Positions 33,445 to 42,474 of a DNA stretch of 64,000 nucleotides are shown here, piece after piece. Made by a program: the position numbers and the translations under genes. Source of the DNA: Zantedeschia hybrid cultivar (Eukaryota > Streptophyta > Magnoliopsida > Alismatales > Araceae); NCBI GenBank assembly GCA_030544215.1, contig JARZZO010000003.1:17865879-17929878 (forward strand), read 5' to 3'. Numbering within the stretch: position 1 is the first letter of the stretch; each line of letters opens with the position of its first letter. The notes beneath the pieces were generated by a model, which worked only from the letters and a program-made list of their open reading frames with translations, searched no databases and was not told the origin of the DNA.

Positions 33445-34947
33445 GTCAAATTCGATTGGGACGATAAGTGTCAGGAGGCATTCGATGGATTGAAGAATTA
33501 TCTAGCAAGTCCTCCTGTTTTGAGACCACCATCTCCAGGCAAACCATTAATACTTTACATTTCAGTCCTGGATGATGCTGTGGGGGCTGTCTTAGCACAA
33601 GAAGATGAAGAAGGAAAAGAGAGGGCAGCCTATTATCTCTCTAAACTTCTCAACCCCGCTGAACAGAGATATACGGCGATGGAGAAAACATGTGCAGCAC
33701 TGGTCTGGGTTGTTCAGAAATTGAAGCATTATTTTCTGGCCCATGAAGTTCATCTCATCGCTAGGATGAATCCGATCAAATTCCTCCTGGAGAAATCTAT
33801 TCTTACTGATAGGTTAGCGCGATGGCAAAGCTTTCTATCTCAATTCGATATCACTTACATTCAACAGAAAGCGGTCAAGGGCTATGCCATAGCAGAACAT
33901 CTAGCTCATCATCCCCTTCCTCGATTTGATCCAGTCCAATCAGAGTTTCCGGATGAGGAACTGATGTCCGTAAATCAAATCAGAGATGATATGTGGACTC
34001 TGCATTTTGACGGAGCTCTGAATTCTCATGGAAAAGGGATCGGTATCGTTCTGTTATCACCTGAAGGTATCACCATTCCACAAGCCTTTCAGCTTGATTT
34101 TCCAGTCACTAACAATATAGCTGAATACGAGGCACTTCTTGCTGGTCTCGAGGCTGCTCATTTCCATGGTGCCACCAAACTCAGGATCGTAGGTGATAGC
34201 CAACTGATTCTTCGCCAAGTGCTGACCAAGTATCGAACTCTCGATCCCAAGCTCAAGCCTTATCAAGAGCTTACTTCTGCTTATTCCAAGCTTTTCACGA
34301 AATTGATCTTTGTCCATGTCCCTGGAAATCAGAACATCTTAGCTGACGCTCTAGCTTCACTTGCATCTTCTCTTGATTTTCCAATCAGCAAACAATCTGA
34401 ATCAATCATAGTTCATAGGCGTCTTTCACCCGCCGTGAAAGATCCTTCATTCCTTAGAACTAAGGAGAAGTTGCTGAAGAAAGTCAGAGATGGAGATATC
34501 ATTGAGAAAAGAGAAATCATGTTAATAGAGCTGTTAGAAGAGATGGATGATGAACAGAAGCCATGGTATTATGAAATTGCAAAATATTGTGAAGATCAAT
34601 CATATCCTGAGGAAGCTACAACTGAGGAGAAGAGAGCTATCAGGAGGGTCGCTCAACGATACACCCTAGTTGGGGGAGCATTATATAAGAGAGGTTTTGA
34701 TGGAGTTCTCCTGAGATGTCTAGACGAAGATGAGCTTTGGAAGGTTATGGAAGGAGCTCATAGTGGAGTTTGTGGTGGTCATGTCAATGGACAGATGCTA
34801 ACAAAGAAGATCCTTAGACAAGGATTTTATTGGCCAACCATGGAAGAAGATTGTGTAGGATATGTCCGTAGGTGTGCTAAGTGTCAACTTCACGCCGACA
34901 AAATTCATTCTCCTGCATCTTCACTCCATCCTGTTTCTTCCACATAG
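33445..34947 (+). CDS. pol: Pol, dual RNase H and integrase zinc domain (between two stops)
   Basis: Same frame as the RT part. The first RNase H (about 33540-33910; VGAVLAQEDEEG, AAYYLSKLL, YTAMEKTCAALVW) lacks the usual TDAS aspartate and has ISVLDD instead, so it is probably a structural tether. The second (33991-34370) has a full catalytic set: FDGA, AEYEALLAGLE, GDSQLI and ILADALA. It belongs to the archaeal-type RNase H that marks the Tat lineage. The integrase HHCC finger follows: His codons 34759 and 34780, Cys codons 34873 and 34882. The segment ends at TAG 34945-34947, where relatives have Trp before PFSMW; TGG to TAG is a single G-to-A change. Confidence 0.9.
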   Translation, partial: VKFDWDDKCQEAFDGLKNYLASPPVLRPPSPGKPLILYISVLDDAVGAVLAQEDEEGKERAAYYLSKLLNPAEQRYTAMEKTCAALVWVVQKLKHYFLAHEVHLIARMNPIKFLLEKSILTDRLARWQSFLSQFDITYIQQKAVKGYAIAEHLAHHPLPRFDPVQSEFPDEELMSVNQIRDDMWTLHFDGALNSHGKGIGIVLLSPEGITIPQAFQLDFPVTNNIAEYEALLAGLEAAHFHGATKLRIVGDSQLILRQVLTKYRTLDPKLKPYQELTSAYSKLFTKLIFVHVPGNQNILADALASLASSLDFPISKQSESIIVHRRLSPAVKDPSFLRTKEKLLKKVRDGDIIEKREIMLIELLEEMDDEQKPWYYEIAKYCEDQSYPEEATTEEKRAIRRVAQRYTLVGGALYKRGFDGVLLRCLDEDELWKVMEGAHSGVCGGHVNGQMLTKKILRQGFYWPTMEEDCVGYVRRCAKCQLHADKIHSPASSLHPVSST

Positions 34948-35823
34948 CCTTTCTCCATGTGGGCTTTCGACATTATTGGACCTCTTGGTAACCCAGATTC
35001 CGGCATCAAGCAAAAATCTTTCATTCTCACGGCAACGGAATACTTCACCAAGTGGGCAGAAGCTGAAGCATACGTGGAGATCAAAGCATCAACCGTCTGC
35101 AAGTTCATCATGAAGAACATCATCACTCGATTTGGAATTCCAAGCACCATCGTCACCGACAACGGACCGCAGTTCGTGTCACAGGAATTGAAGGACCTCT
35201 GTAACAGGTATAAAATTGCATTGCATCATTCATCTCCTTATTATCCGCAAGGCAATGGCCAAGCAGAGGCAACAAATAAGACTTTGATAAAAATCATCAA
35301 AAAGACGTGTAAATCTAACAAATTCTCCGATTGGCCAGAAAAATTGGTTGAGGCTCTATGGGCCTACCGAACTTCAATCCGCACGCCTACTGGGCAAACT
35401 CCTTATTCCTTAACATTTGGAATGGAGGCGGTAGTTCCATATGAGATCTTTATACCGTCATTAAGAGTACAATTGAATAAGGAATTTTCTATTGATGAAC
35501 ATCGTTCAGCACTCCTTGCTCAATTGGAACTTTTAGACGAGAAAAGATGGTCAACTGCTAATCATGCAAAAGTTTATCAAAACAGACTAGCACGTTTTTA
35601 TCAAAAGAAAGTCATTGAACGTAAGTTCAAAGTCAGTGAAGTGGTTGTCAAAAGAATTTTTATAAAACCTGGTGGTCCGCGTTCTAAGCTCCAACCCAAC
35701 TGGGAAGGACCTTATGTTGTATCGCACGCTTTTCCTGGTAATGCTTATCGTCTTATTAATGCAGAAGGAGAAGAGTTAAAACATCCCTGGAATGGTTTAC
35801 ATCTTAAGAAATACTACCCTTAG
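34948..35823 (+). CDS. pol: Pol, integrase catalytic core and C-terminal domain
   Basis: Continues pol in frame after the TAG. The DDE core is intact: Asp in FDIIGP (codon 34969), Asp in VTDNGPQF (35158) and Glu in GNGQAEATNK (35266), with 35 residues between the last two, the canonical D,D35E. TPYSLTFGMEAVVPYEI and the C-terminal KPGGPRSKLQPNWEGPYVV (GPF/Y-type module) follow. It ends at TAG 35821-35823. Integrase inserts the cDNA and would leave the 5-bp duplication seen here. In this copy it can be made only if both upstream stops are bypassed. Confidence 0.92.
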   Translation, partial: PFSMWAFDIIGPLGNPDSGIKQKSFILTATEYFTKWAEAEAYVEIKASTVCKFIMKNIITRFGIPSTIVTDNGPQFVSQELKDLCNRYKIALHHSSPYYPQGNGQAEATNKTLIKIIKKTCKSNKFSDWPEKLVEALWAYRTSIRTPTGQTPYSLTFGMEAVVPYEIFIPSLRVQLNKEFSIDEHRSALLAQLELLDEKRWSTANHAKVYQNRLARFYQKKVIERKFKVSEVVVKRIFIKPGGPRSKLQPNWEGPYVVSHAFPGNAYRLINAEGEELKHPWNGLHLKKYYP

Positions 35824-36125
35824 GTTAAAGAGTCAATCAGTATGGTACAAAGATCAATGGAATCAGAAAGTTTATAAACTCAAATTTCCTTATCAGTCTG
35901 GATAACTTAATTTCAAACTCATTACTGTACACACTGACACGTTTGATTCGTGAATAACAAGAGATGACAAAGTCCTAAAGAATATCGAAAGCTTGACCGA
36001 AAGTGTAAAGTACAAATCATTCTTTTTTTAAGCAAAAATTCTGATTTATACTCGGCCCATGATGTCGGAACGAGGCTTAGAATAGACTACCGAGAATACC
36101 CGCCATCTTAGTAGGAGGCCGTCAT

Positions 36126-36142
36126 AAAAAAAAAGGGGGAGA
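36126..36142 (+). promoter_or_regulatory. Internal polypurine tract
   Basis: AAAAAAAAAGGGGGAGA is a textbook plus-strand primer sequence, followed by a second purine-rich stretch (36151-36190). It lies 303 bp after pol but about 2.07 kb before the 3' LTR, whereas the usual position is directly against the LTR. It may act as a central or secondary plus-strand start. Its function is inferred from composition only. Confidence 0.5.
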
Positions 36143-36589
36143 TCCGTCCCAAAGCAGAAGAGAAAAGAAAAGAAAAGGAAAAGGCAAAAGCCAAATGTCA
36201 AATCAAAAGGCCATTACACTACAAACGTTACATCAAGGCCATAAAATGAAATAAAAGGGAACGCGAGGTCGATAAATACCCCGGAAAGAAATGACCGAAC
36301 CCCAACGGATATTAGGGTAGGAAAGGGACATCTTTTTAAGTCTCCGGAACCTTCTCATGGACTTTCTAAACTCATTCATCTTTTCTTTCTAAAGAAATGT
36401 ACTTCAAACTTAAGGAATAGCTTAGATTGACTAAGGGTCAAATCATCAAATGGGATCACGAATGAAAACACTAGTTCAAACACGATGGGTTTAAGTTAAG
36501 TTGTTAAAGAATAATTCGGAAATGAAGTTAATAAATGAATATGATCTTTTGATCCAAGTACCATGCTGATCTTTTAGTCAAAAACCCAA

Positions 36590-36800
36590 AAAAAATACAT
36601 GTGTCAAAAATCAAAAAAGAAATACATAAGTCAAAAATCAAAAAAAATACATATGTTTCAAAAAAATCCAAAAAAAAAATACATGTTTCAAAAATCCAAA
36701 AAAATACGTATGTTTCAAAAATTCAAAAAAAATACATATGTCAAAATTCAAAAAAAGCATATATTTCAAAACCCCAAACAAAAATGAATATTTCAAAACA
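36590..36800 (+). repeat. A-rich tandem repeat, about 25-35-bp units
   Basis: At least seven irregular copies of a unit like TCAAAAATCAAAAAAAATACATATGT. The ORFs across it (Lys/Ser/Gln-rich) are repeat artefacts. Position and nature fit the 3' UTR tandem repeats known from Tat elements. Confidence 0.9.
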
Positions 36801-37116
36801 ACAAAAATATTTCAGTTAGCATCTGCTTGTTGCATTTAGTGTGTTTCATCCCTTTTATTTTCAGCGAGCATTTGTCTACTTGTATGTTGCATTTTTGCTT
36901 AAGTTTGATTATTCTCATTACCTTTGTTAATAAAGGCTATGCCCCTTGACCATTTATTGAAGAAAAAGATTGATTGACCATTTATTTGGTCAGGCAAGGG
37001 GCTAAGCCTAAACAGATACTTAACCTGTTTGTTCAAGTTGTATACAGGACACAAGGCATTGATAGAGTTGGAATTCGAGTAGAGAACAAGCAGAAACCTG
37101 TTTCTGTGAGTAAAAG

Positions 37117-37172
37117 GCGTCAAGGAGAATTGACGCGTTTCAAACTTGAATGGCGTCTGCACGACACGACGC
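37117..37172 (+). repeat. Two GCGTC-N10-GACGC palindromes in the 3' UTR
   Basis: The sites are 37117-37136 and 37153-37172, both with exact arms, exactly 10 bases between them, and GTTTC after each right arm. The upstream phrase CCTGTTTCTGTGAGTAAAAG resembles the one before the leader sites, so a larger unit (phrase plus palindrome) was copied between the two ends of the element. Confidence 0.85.
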
Positions 37173-37911
37173 GTTTCAGATCTTTATATGATTTACCCGA
37201 AATTCTATATGTTTTGATTGAATGTTTGCTTGGAATTACTAACAATTTTGGTTACAGGAAATTCAAGAAAAACTGAGTAAAGCTGGAAAATGTCAAGAAG
37301 ATTCCACTGTGGGAGTCAAGAAGTCTCGACCGTGGCTAAAAAGACGGTTATTTCTACCCTTGTACTCTTCCATGTAATTTGCATTCGCATTACTATATGT
37401 TAAATATTTATTAGATCATATCAAGGACCTTGTGGTTTTGATGAAACTGGAATTTGAGTTCCCCTACAACAAAAACAGTGATAATTCCAGAGAATTCTTA
37501 ATCGCACGGATAGGCCGTTGGATTGTTAATTCGTGAGGACGATGGTTCCACTTTTGTGAAACGGTGCGTGGATAAACGAGCTTCGGCTTAGCACTGAATT
37601 ACAAGAATTGGTATCTTGACTCATTAATGACAATTTAACAATATTATCTTTGATTAATTTATATTTTATTTGACTTTATATTTTTCTTTTAGCCCAGCAT
37701 GCATCATGTAGGACTTTGAAATCATTGTAATAAGGATTAATTATTGATTAAGTTTCAGACCATTAATCAAACATTTCAAACATGATATGAAATATTCCAT
37801 TCTGAATTGAGTATCTTGATTATCTTTGAGATTCGCTTGAAGATATCCTTGGAATTCTATCCTTTCTTGGATTCTTTATCCAATATTTCTTGTTTTCTTT
37901 TAAGATCCATC

Positions 37912-38007
37912 ATGGCTGCAGCACGTCCACATTGGCTGGCAAACGCTCCCCATGATGAAACCTACAGTGTCTACGACCTGGGGAACTTCCCACTCCGAGG
38001 AGGTTGA
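37912..38007 (+). CDS. 31-codon ORF in the Tat 3' region, unknown
   Basis: ATG at 37912 in good context (ATCATGG) encodes a small peptide beginning MAAARPHWLANAP and ending DLGNFPLRGG before TGA. It is more GC-rich and less repetitive than its surroundings. I recognise no family. It could be a remnant of an additional ORF of the kind some Tat elements carry, or chance. Confidence 0.3.
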   Translation: MAAARPHWLANAPHDETYSVYDLGNFPLRGG

Positions 38008-38135
38008 TCGACCTTATTTTATTTCCTTGTCTACCTCATCCAGACAGGATTAATTCCTTTGATTTCATTGAGCTATCTTCACTGATAAATTTGAGAAAAA
38101 TTCCAATCATGTGATGTTAAGAGCGTGTCTCATCA

Positions 38136-38203
38136 CACCTTGGCATCACCTTTTCAGTACATTTCATTCCATTTCACTCCCTTGCAAAGACGATGCCAAG
38201 GTG
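38136..38203 (+). repeat. 12-bp perfect inverted repeat ending 7 bp before the 3' LTR
   Basis: CACCTTGGCATC (38136-38147) and GATGCCAAGGTG (38192-38203) are perfect reverse complements separated by 44 bases. The right arm occupies the place where a polypurine tract is expected, and the adjacent sequence GTGAGGCAGC is only weakly purine-rich. A stem-loop here could position the RNase H cut or act in RNA 3' processing; both are inferences. Confidence 0.8.
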
Positions 38204-38210
38204 AGGCAGC

Positions 38211-39533
38211 TGTAGACACGCTAATTTTGACATCATTTTGAGTAAATTTCATATCATATAATAATGTCTCAGAATGGTCTGATAATTAATCATTAATTAA
38301 TTTTTATTGATCTTTTTAAGTGTCGGGTTTAACAGACATGTTTAAGTTAATCAATTAAATTGATTTTAGCTCAAATTTCAGTTAAAATATGAAGAATCCT
38401 AAAAGGCGTCGACCCATGTGGACGCCATTTAGAGTTTATTCCTATTTTAGCGTTTAAATTTGAATTTTAATTAATTGATTTATTAGCTAAAATGCGTCTG
38501 TTAAAGTCGACGCTTTTTAAGTTTCCTAAGCTGTTTTAACTTCTCTTCCGGATGTTTATCCTTATCTTAATTATGGTAAAAGACGTCTATAAATGTGGAC
38601 GCGTTTTAGCTAATAAAGATAAAGATAAGTTTTCCCGGATATTTATCCTTATCTTAATTTAATCTGAAAGGCGTCATCCATGGTGGACGCGTTTTAGATA
38701 ATTACAGATAAAGATGAATTAATCAGTAATTATCTGACGATTAAGGTAGATAAATCCGAGATTTTTCTATGTTAATCGTAAACGCAGAAAATGCCTATAA
38801 ATACCTTGCATCTCAAAGGAAAAAAAAAAAAGAAGAGATTGAGCCACAGCGTTATAGCGATTTGAAGACCGAAGCAACAACGTCGTAACGCCGGAGCGCT
38901 GCCATCGTCATTTCCAGAAGTCGGCATCCTTCTTCAAGATCTTCATCTCTCCAAAGCTTCAACAAACTGGACTGAGCATAAGTTTTTTTCATATTTGAAT
39001 TTTTATTTCATCATTCATTAGTTTAATTCTCTCATATTCACTGCATGCAACACACACACACCACATCAATTTTCCAAAACCCACCTGTTCTTAAGGGGTT
39101 TCAAAGCCATTAAAAACAAGTGAGTTGCTGTTTTAAACATGTTTCTAATCTTAGTTAGCTTTGATATTTCCATTTAGATTCTCACCATTGTTTTTCCTTT
39201 ATTTTTCTGTTTCTTTGCCTCTGCTGCATCCAAAAACAACAACAACAAAAAGAGGGAAATTAAGCACAAAGCCAGGAGACTGGACGATCCTCAATATTCA
39301 ACAGCAAGAACAAAAGAAGAAAGGGCTCTCTTTCTTCAGCCGGCTGAAGGAGGGGAACCAAGGGACTCAATCTTCCGCATTCGAACAGGTAGGCGATCAA
39401 ACTCTTTTGAAGCTTTTTAGTCAAAAGTTTCTGGCGATCACAGCACATTAATTGCATTATTTTTTATAGGTTAATTTACCTAAACAACCTAGTTTTTCAC
39501 ATTAATCACATGAGCAATTTTTCAGCACCTACA
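38211..39533 (+). repeat. 3' LTR (1,323 bp)
   Basis: Matches the 5' LTR with two differences seen by eye. It begins TGTAGACACG and ends CACCTACA, followed by the second GGAGG. It carries the same four palindromes and TATA box (38796-38803). ORFs inside are duplicates of those in the 5' LTR and are not genes. Confidence 0.97.
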
Positions 39534-39538
39534 GGAGG
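39534..39538. repeat. Target-site duplication, right copy (GGAGG)
   Basis: Identical to 24956-24960. It marks the right edge of the insertion; beyond it the old Tat element resumes. Confidence 0.95.
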
Positions 39539-40209
39539 AAGATGAAACTCTTCATGCGAGGAACATGGTGGCGAAACTTCCCCTCCTTAAAGAGGAAAAC
39601 TTGCCTCTCTCGATAAAGATTTAAAGAGACTACTCGGAGATTCGTCATGTCCGTGCGATCATGGGGGACGGTATAAAAAGCAAAAGACCGATGGAACCCA
39701 TCGGGAAAGCCGGGTCATGGCCTCATAGGCCACTAGGCGAGAGTAGCGTACATAACCCCTTTTTTATGACCTATAGAACTGCCCAGCAGGAACCTGGAGC
39801 AACCCAAAAGACCCTACGGTCACATGGAGTTAGCCTAGAGTGACAAGACTACTGGGTCGGCTTTGACTAGTTACGCGACAGATGAAGGCCCGAACCAATC
39901 AGGCGAGATCGGCAGCATGGAGAATCCAACTAAATTCTATAGTACCTTCGGATACACTTCAACATGTGACAAGTAACGGTGGCACAATACACCCTCCTAC
40001 CGATTCTGACCGATCGATCGTCGAATCGCTAGCCCACGAGCATGGCCGAACCATTCGAACTGGATGTCAAAGTATGCTCCAAGTCCTTATAAAAAAATAA
40101 AAAAAAGATGGGGCGGGGGTGTATTATATTAATATGTTGATAGATGTCGCGGGGTTGCAAAAAAAAAAAAAGAAGCAAAGGGGGCACCCTACGCCCCGCG
40201 CCCGCCAGC
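39539..40209. other. Old Tat element, right part, non-coding
   Basis: GC-balanced sequence that joins directly to 24960 once the young insertion is removed. No domain was recognised. A-rich runs are at 40087-40107 and 40160-40172. Confidence 0.5.
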
Positions 40210-40974
40210 CTACACACACCGTTCTCTCCGCTGCACTGTCGATGCACGGCTTGGGCCTTCATCCGAATCATGTTCCTCTCGATTGGCTAGCGTCGGGAGA
40301 GATAGATCCGCATGCTGCAGTGTCCTTTCCGAGAGCTGAGGCCCGACAGCCACTGGAGGACCATACTGAAGGAGGGCGAGAGTGTGCACATCCTCATACG
40401 GAAGCTCCTCAACCCATTGTTCAAGAGGAGGACCTGCAAAAAAGTCTTGGAAGGACGTCAGGAAGGGTCGTTCCCTTGATAGGGTCCCTTCAACCCAAAG
40501 GAAGAAGTCTTTCCACCCCGGACGAGGAAAGGTAAGGCCTAACGCTAGCGGCATGACGTCCCTAGTCTCAAACTGAATGAAGCCGCGCGCACCTTGGGCA
40601 GAACAACATCGAACGTGGAAGACGTGGCGGAACATGTCGACTGTTATGCCGGGGTGACACATGTCCTGAACTAGCATAGCTACCAGGATCATCCTCTAGA
40701 AGTTTGGCATCACCTGCGGGTCAATTCCATAAAAGTGCAGTAGCTGAGCAACGAAGGCCGACACTGGAAGCTGGAAATCCGCTTCGAACATGGCCACGTA
40801 CACTGCAAACGCGCCAGGCCTCTCCGAGAAGAGGCGATCTTGAGGCGATGGGGCCACAACCCGGCATTCTCCTGGAATGTAGTAGGTCACCCAGAGCTCG
40901 GCCAGGAAATCCGGTGTCACCTGCGAGGGGCCCAATACACTGCGATCTTCGGCAACTCTCTTGACATAGTCCAC
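40210..40974 (-). pseudogene. Antisense ORF of the old Tat element (gypsy-type transposon N-terminal domain)
   Basis: On the minus strand one frame of 254 codons runs from 40974 to 40210, broken only by TAG at 40698-40696. It reads SERPGAFAVYVAMFEADFQ, then FVAQLLHFYGIDPQVMPNF, stop, then VQDMCHPGITVDMFRHVFHV, and PGWKDFFLWVEG further on. This layout (a Pro-Gly-x-Phe start, a F.L.LL.YYG-like segment, a V..F...F..R segment and a GWK.FF.V block) resembles the putative gypsy-type transposon domain I know as Transposase_28/PF04195. The stop sits where Trp is expected (TGG to TAG). Antisense extra ORFs between pol and the 3' LTR are known in Tat elements. Its function is unknown. Confidence 0.6.
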
Positions 40975-41990
40975 AATGTAGTTTCCAGAAGTGGACTATC
41001 CCGTTCACTCCTCTTGATCGATCACCATAGCCGACGTGACCGTTCGTAGGGTTCTTCATAAGCATTACTTAAGAAAAAGAGAGGGCAACCGCCAAGGGCA
41101 CTAGTGGAAGGCATCTTTTCAAGCGTCTCTTCACTCCTGGCCGTGCGGGCATGATAAGGAGTAAGGGGATAAGTGAAGAAGGAAGATTTCGCTCGGCCCA
41201 AGAGCGCTAATGGGTCGACCCACTAATCCTTCTCATCGCAAGCCCACGAGCTCATCAGAGTAGCTAACTGAATGTTAGGGTCCATGCGGGCCCGGCCTAA
41301 GACAAGAGACCCCAGGTGAAACCCGGATCAGGTTCAGATTCCAACTCAGACTTTTCCTTCATGAAGGAATCGAGATTACCTATTCCGACCAGAACCAGGA
41401 GTTTGAGGCCCCCAAGCCGTTCGAACTTGAAAATGGAATTGAATCTAGGAGTTCGCTTCAGGTATGACTTTCTCAACTGGAATCGACATTTTCCATGGAC
41501 ATGACTGCTATACAAGGACCCCCCATCCGATCGATACATGTACGCTTTCTAGGGCCCAAGTTACTTAGCTTTCCTTCGGCATCCCCAGCCTTCTAACGTA
41601 AGTATCGGAGGAGATCCCTCAGACTGCTGCCGGAGGTCTCCTAACAGTATTTTCTTTTCATGGACCGTCGAACGACGTCCCTCCGATCGGAGACAGAGGT
41701 TCTTGATTGTGGTAGATGAGATTTTGGCCCATCATACTTTTACCATCTTAGGATAAAAAAAATCCATTCAAGAAGTATTCCTCCAATCCACAAAGCGTTG
41801 AACTTCCAAGAAAGAGGGAACGAACCAAAAGGATATTAATGAAAATACTTTTCAATTTATATAAATTAGTATAACTTGGGTTAATAGAGAGAGATTTACA
41901 CCGTACACAAGGTAGAAGAAAATAGCGCCATCTTATTTGCACTTTTGTTTCCACAGCAAAAATTATTGATGCAAATAGCCTCTAAAATCT
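40975..41990. other. End of the old Tat element or intergenic; no gene recognised
   Basis: Mixed sequence. Its 3' LTR, if still present, should lie here or a little beyond, but without the 5' copy for comparison I cannot place it. No host gene was seen. Confidence 0.4.
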
Positions 41991-42003
41991 TAGGAGAGAA
42001 TAA

Positions 42004-42153
42004 ATGGCAATACAAGATTTGTGTTAAGACACCGAGTTAACTGTTGTTTACTGTGCTCTTAAATGTCGGAAAACGATACAATGGCAATACAAGATTTGTG
42101 TCGACACCGAATTAATTGTTGTTTACCGTGCTCTTAAATGTCGGAAACAATAC
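42004..42153. repeat. About 75-bp diverged tandem duplication
   Basis: 42004-42080 and 42081-42153 both start ATGGCAATACAAGATTTGTGT and contain TGCTCTTAAATGTCGGAAA, with a few substitutions and small deletions. Related phrases (AACCTA.C.CCACC.TTTATCTCC) recur at 42530 and 42735, so the surrounding kilobase is a decayed repeat region. Confidence 0.8.
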
Positions 42154-42243
42154 AATAACACCATTTCCTAACATTATTTTTTCACACACTTAAGTGATAA
42201 CTATACATTAAAGAAAAGTATTATTGTCTCGTACTTATGATGG

Positions 42244-42474
42244 TTAGCGACGGATTTAACATTAACTCAGTGGAGTCTTGAGATCCTACTCAATTTTGCC
42301 AAGCTTACTAGTCTAGTCCACGCAATTTAGCTCGAGACTCTATTGACTTAGTCCAAGACTCCGTTGGCCTAACACAAGACCTCATATGACCCAACCTACG
42401 ATCCTATTGACTCAATCATACTTATGACTTAATATTTGAGTGACTCCACTAGACAAAATTTTTACGTCCGTCAC
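42244..42474. mobile_element. Possible small hAT-like element
   Basis: The left part reads TAGCGACGGATTTAAC and the right part, reverse complemented, reads CGGTGACGGACGTAAA. Both are flanked by ATGATG-containing words. The interior has inverted CTCAGTGGAGTC and GACTCCACTAG phrases. The boundaries and superfamily are tentative; the ends resemble the 16533-17100 element. Confidence 0.45.

Larger units (their letters stand above)
35824..38210 (+). other. Long 3' untranslated region of the Tat element
   Basis: About 2.4 kb between pol and the 3' LTR with no env-like ORF. It contains a classic polypurine tract far from the LTR (36126-36142), an A-rich tandem repeat (36590-36800), two GCGTC-N10-GACGC palindromes (37117-37172), a 31-codon ORF (37912-38007) and a 12-bp inverted repeat just before the LTR. 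A long, variable 3' region with tandem repeats is a known property of Tat/Ogre elements. Confidence 0.8.
24961..39533 (+). mobile_element. Young Tat-lineage Ty3/gypsy LTR retrotransposon
   Basis: The element is 14,573 bp long: 5' LTR, leader, gag-protease, pol, long 3' untranslated region, 3' LTR, bordered by a perfect GGAGG duplication. Pol order RT, RNase H, second archaeal-type RNase H, integrase places it in Ty3/gypsy and, because of the dual RNase H, in the Tat lineage (relatives of Ogre, Retand and RIRE2). The LTRs differ at two of 1,323 positions (25017/38267 C/T and 26201/39451 G/A). At a commonly used plant rate of 1.3e-8 per site per year that is about 0.06 million years. Despite its youth pol has two in-frame stops. 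It is nested in an older Tat element. Confidence 0.97.

Noticed and set aside
35824..38210. An envelope-like gene after pol
   Set aside because: No ORF of useful length, signal peptide or membrane segment exists there. The region is repeats and untranslated sequence.
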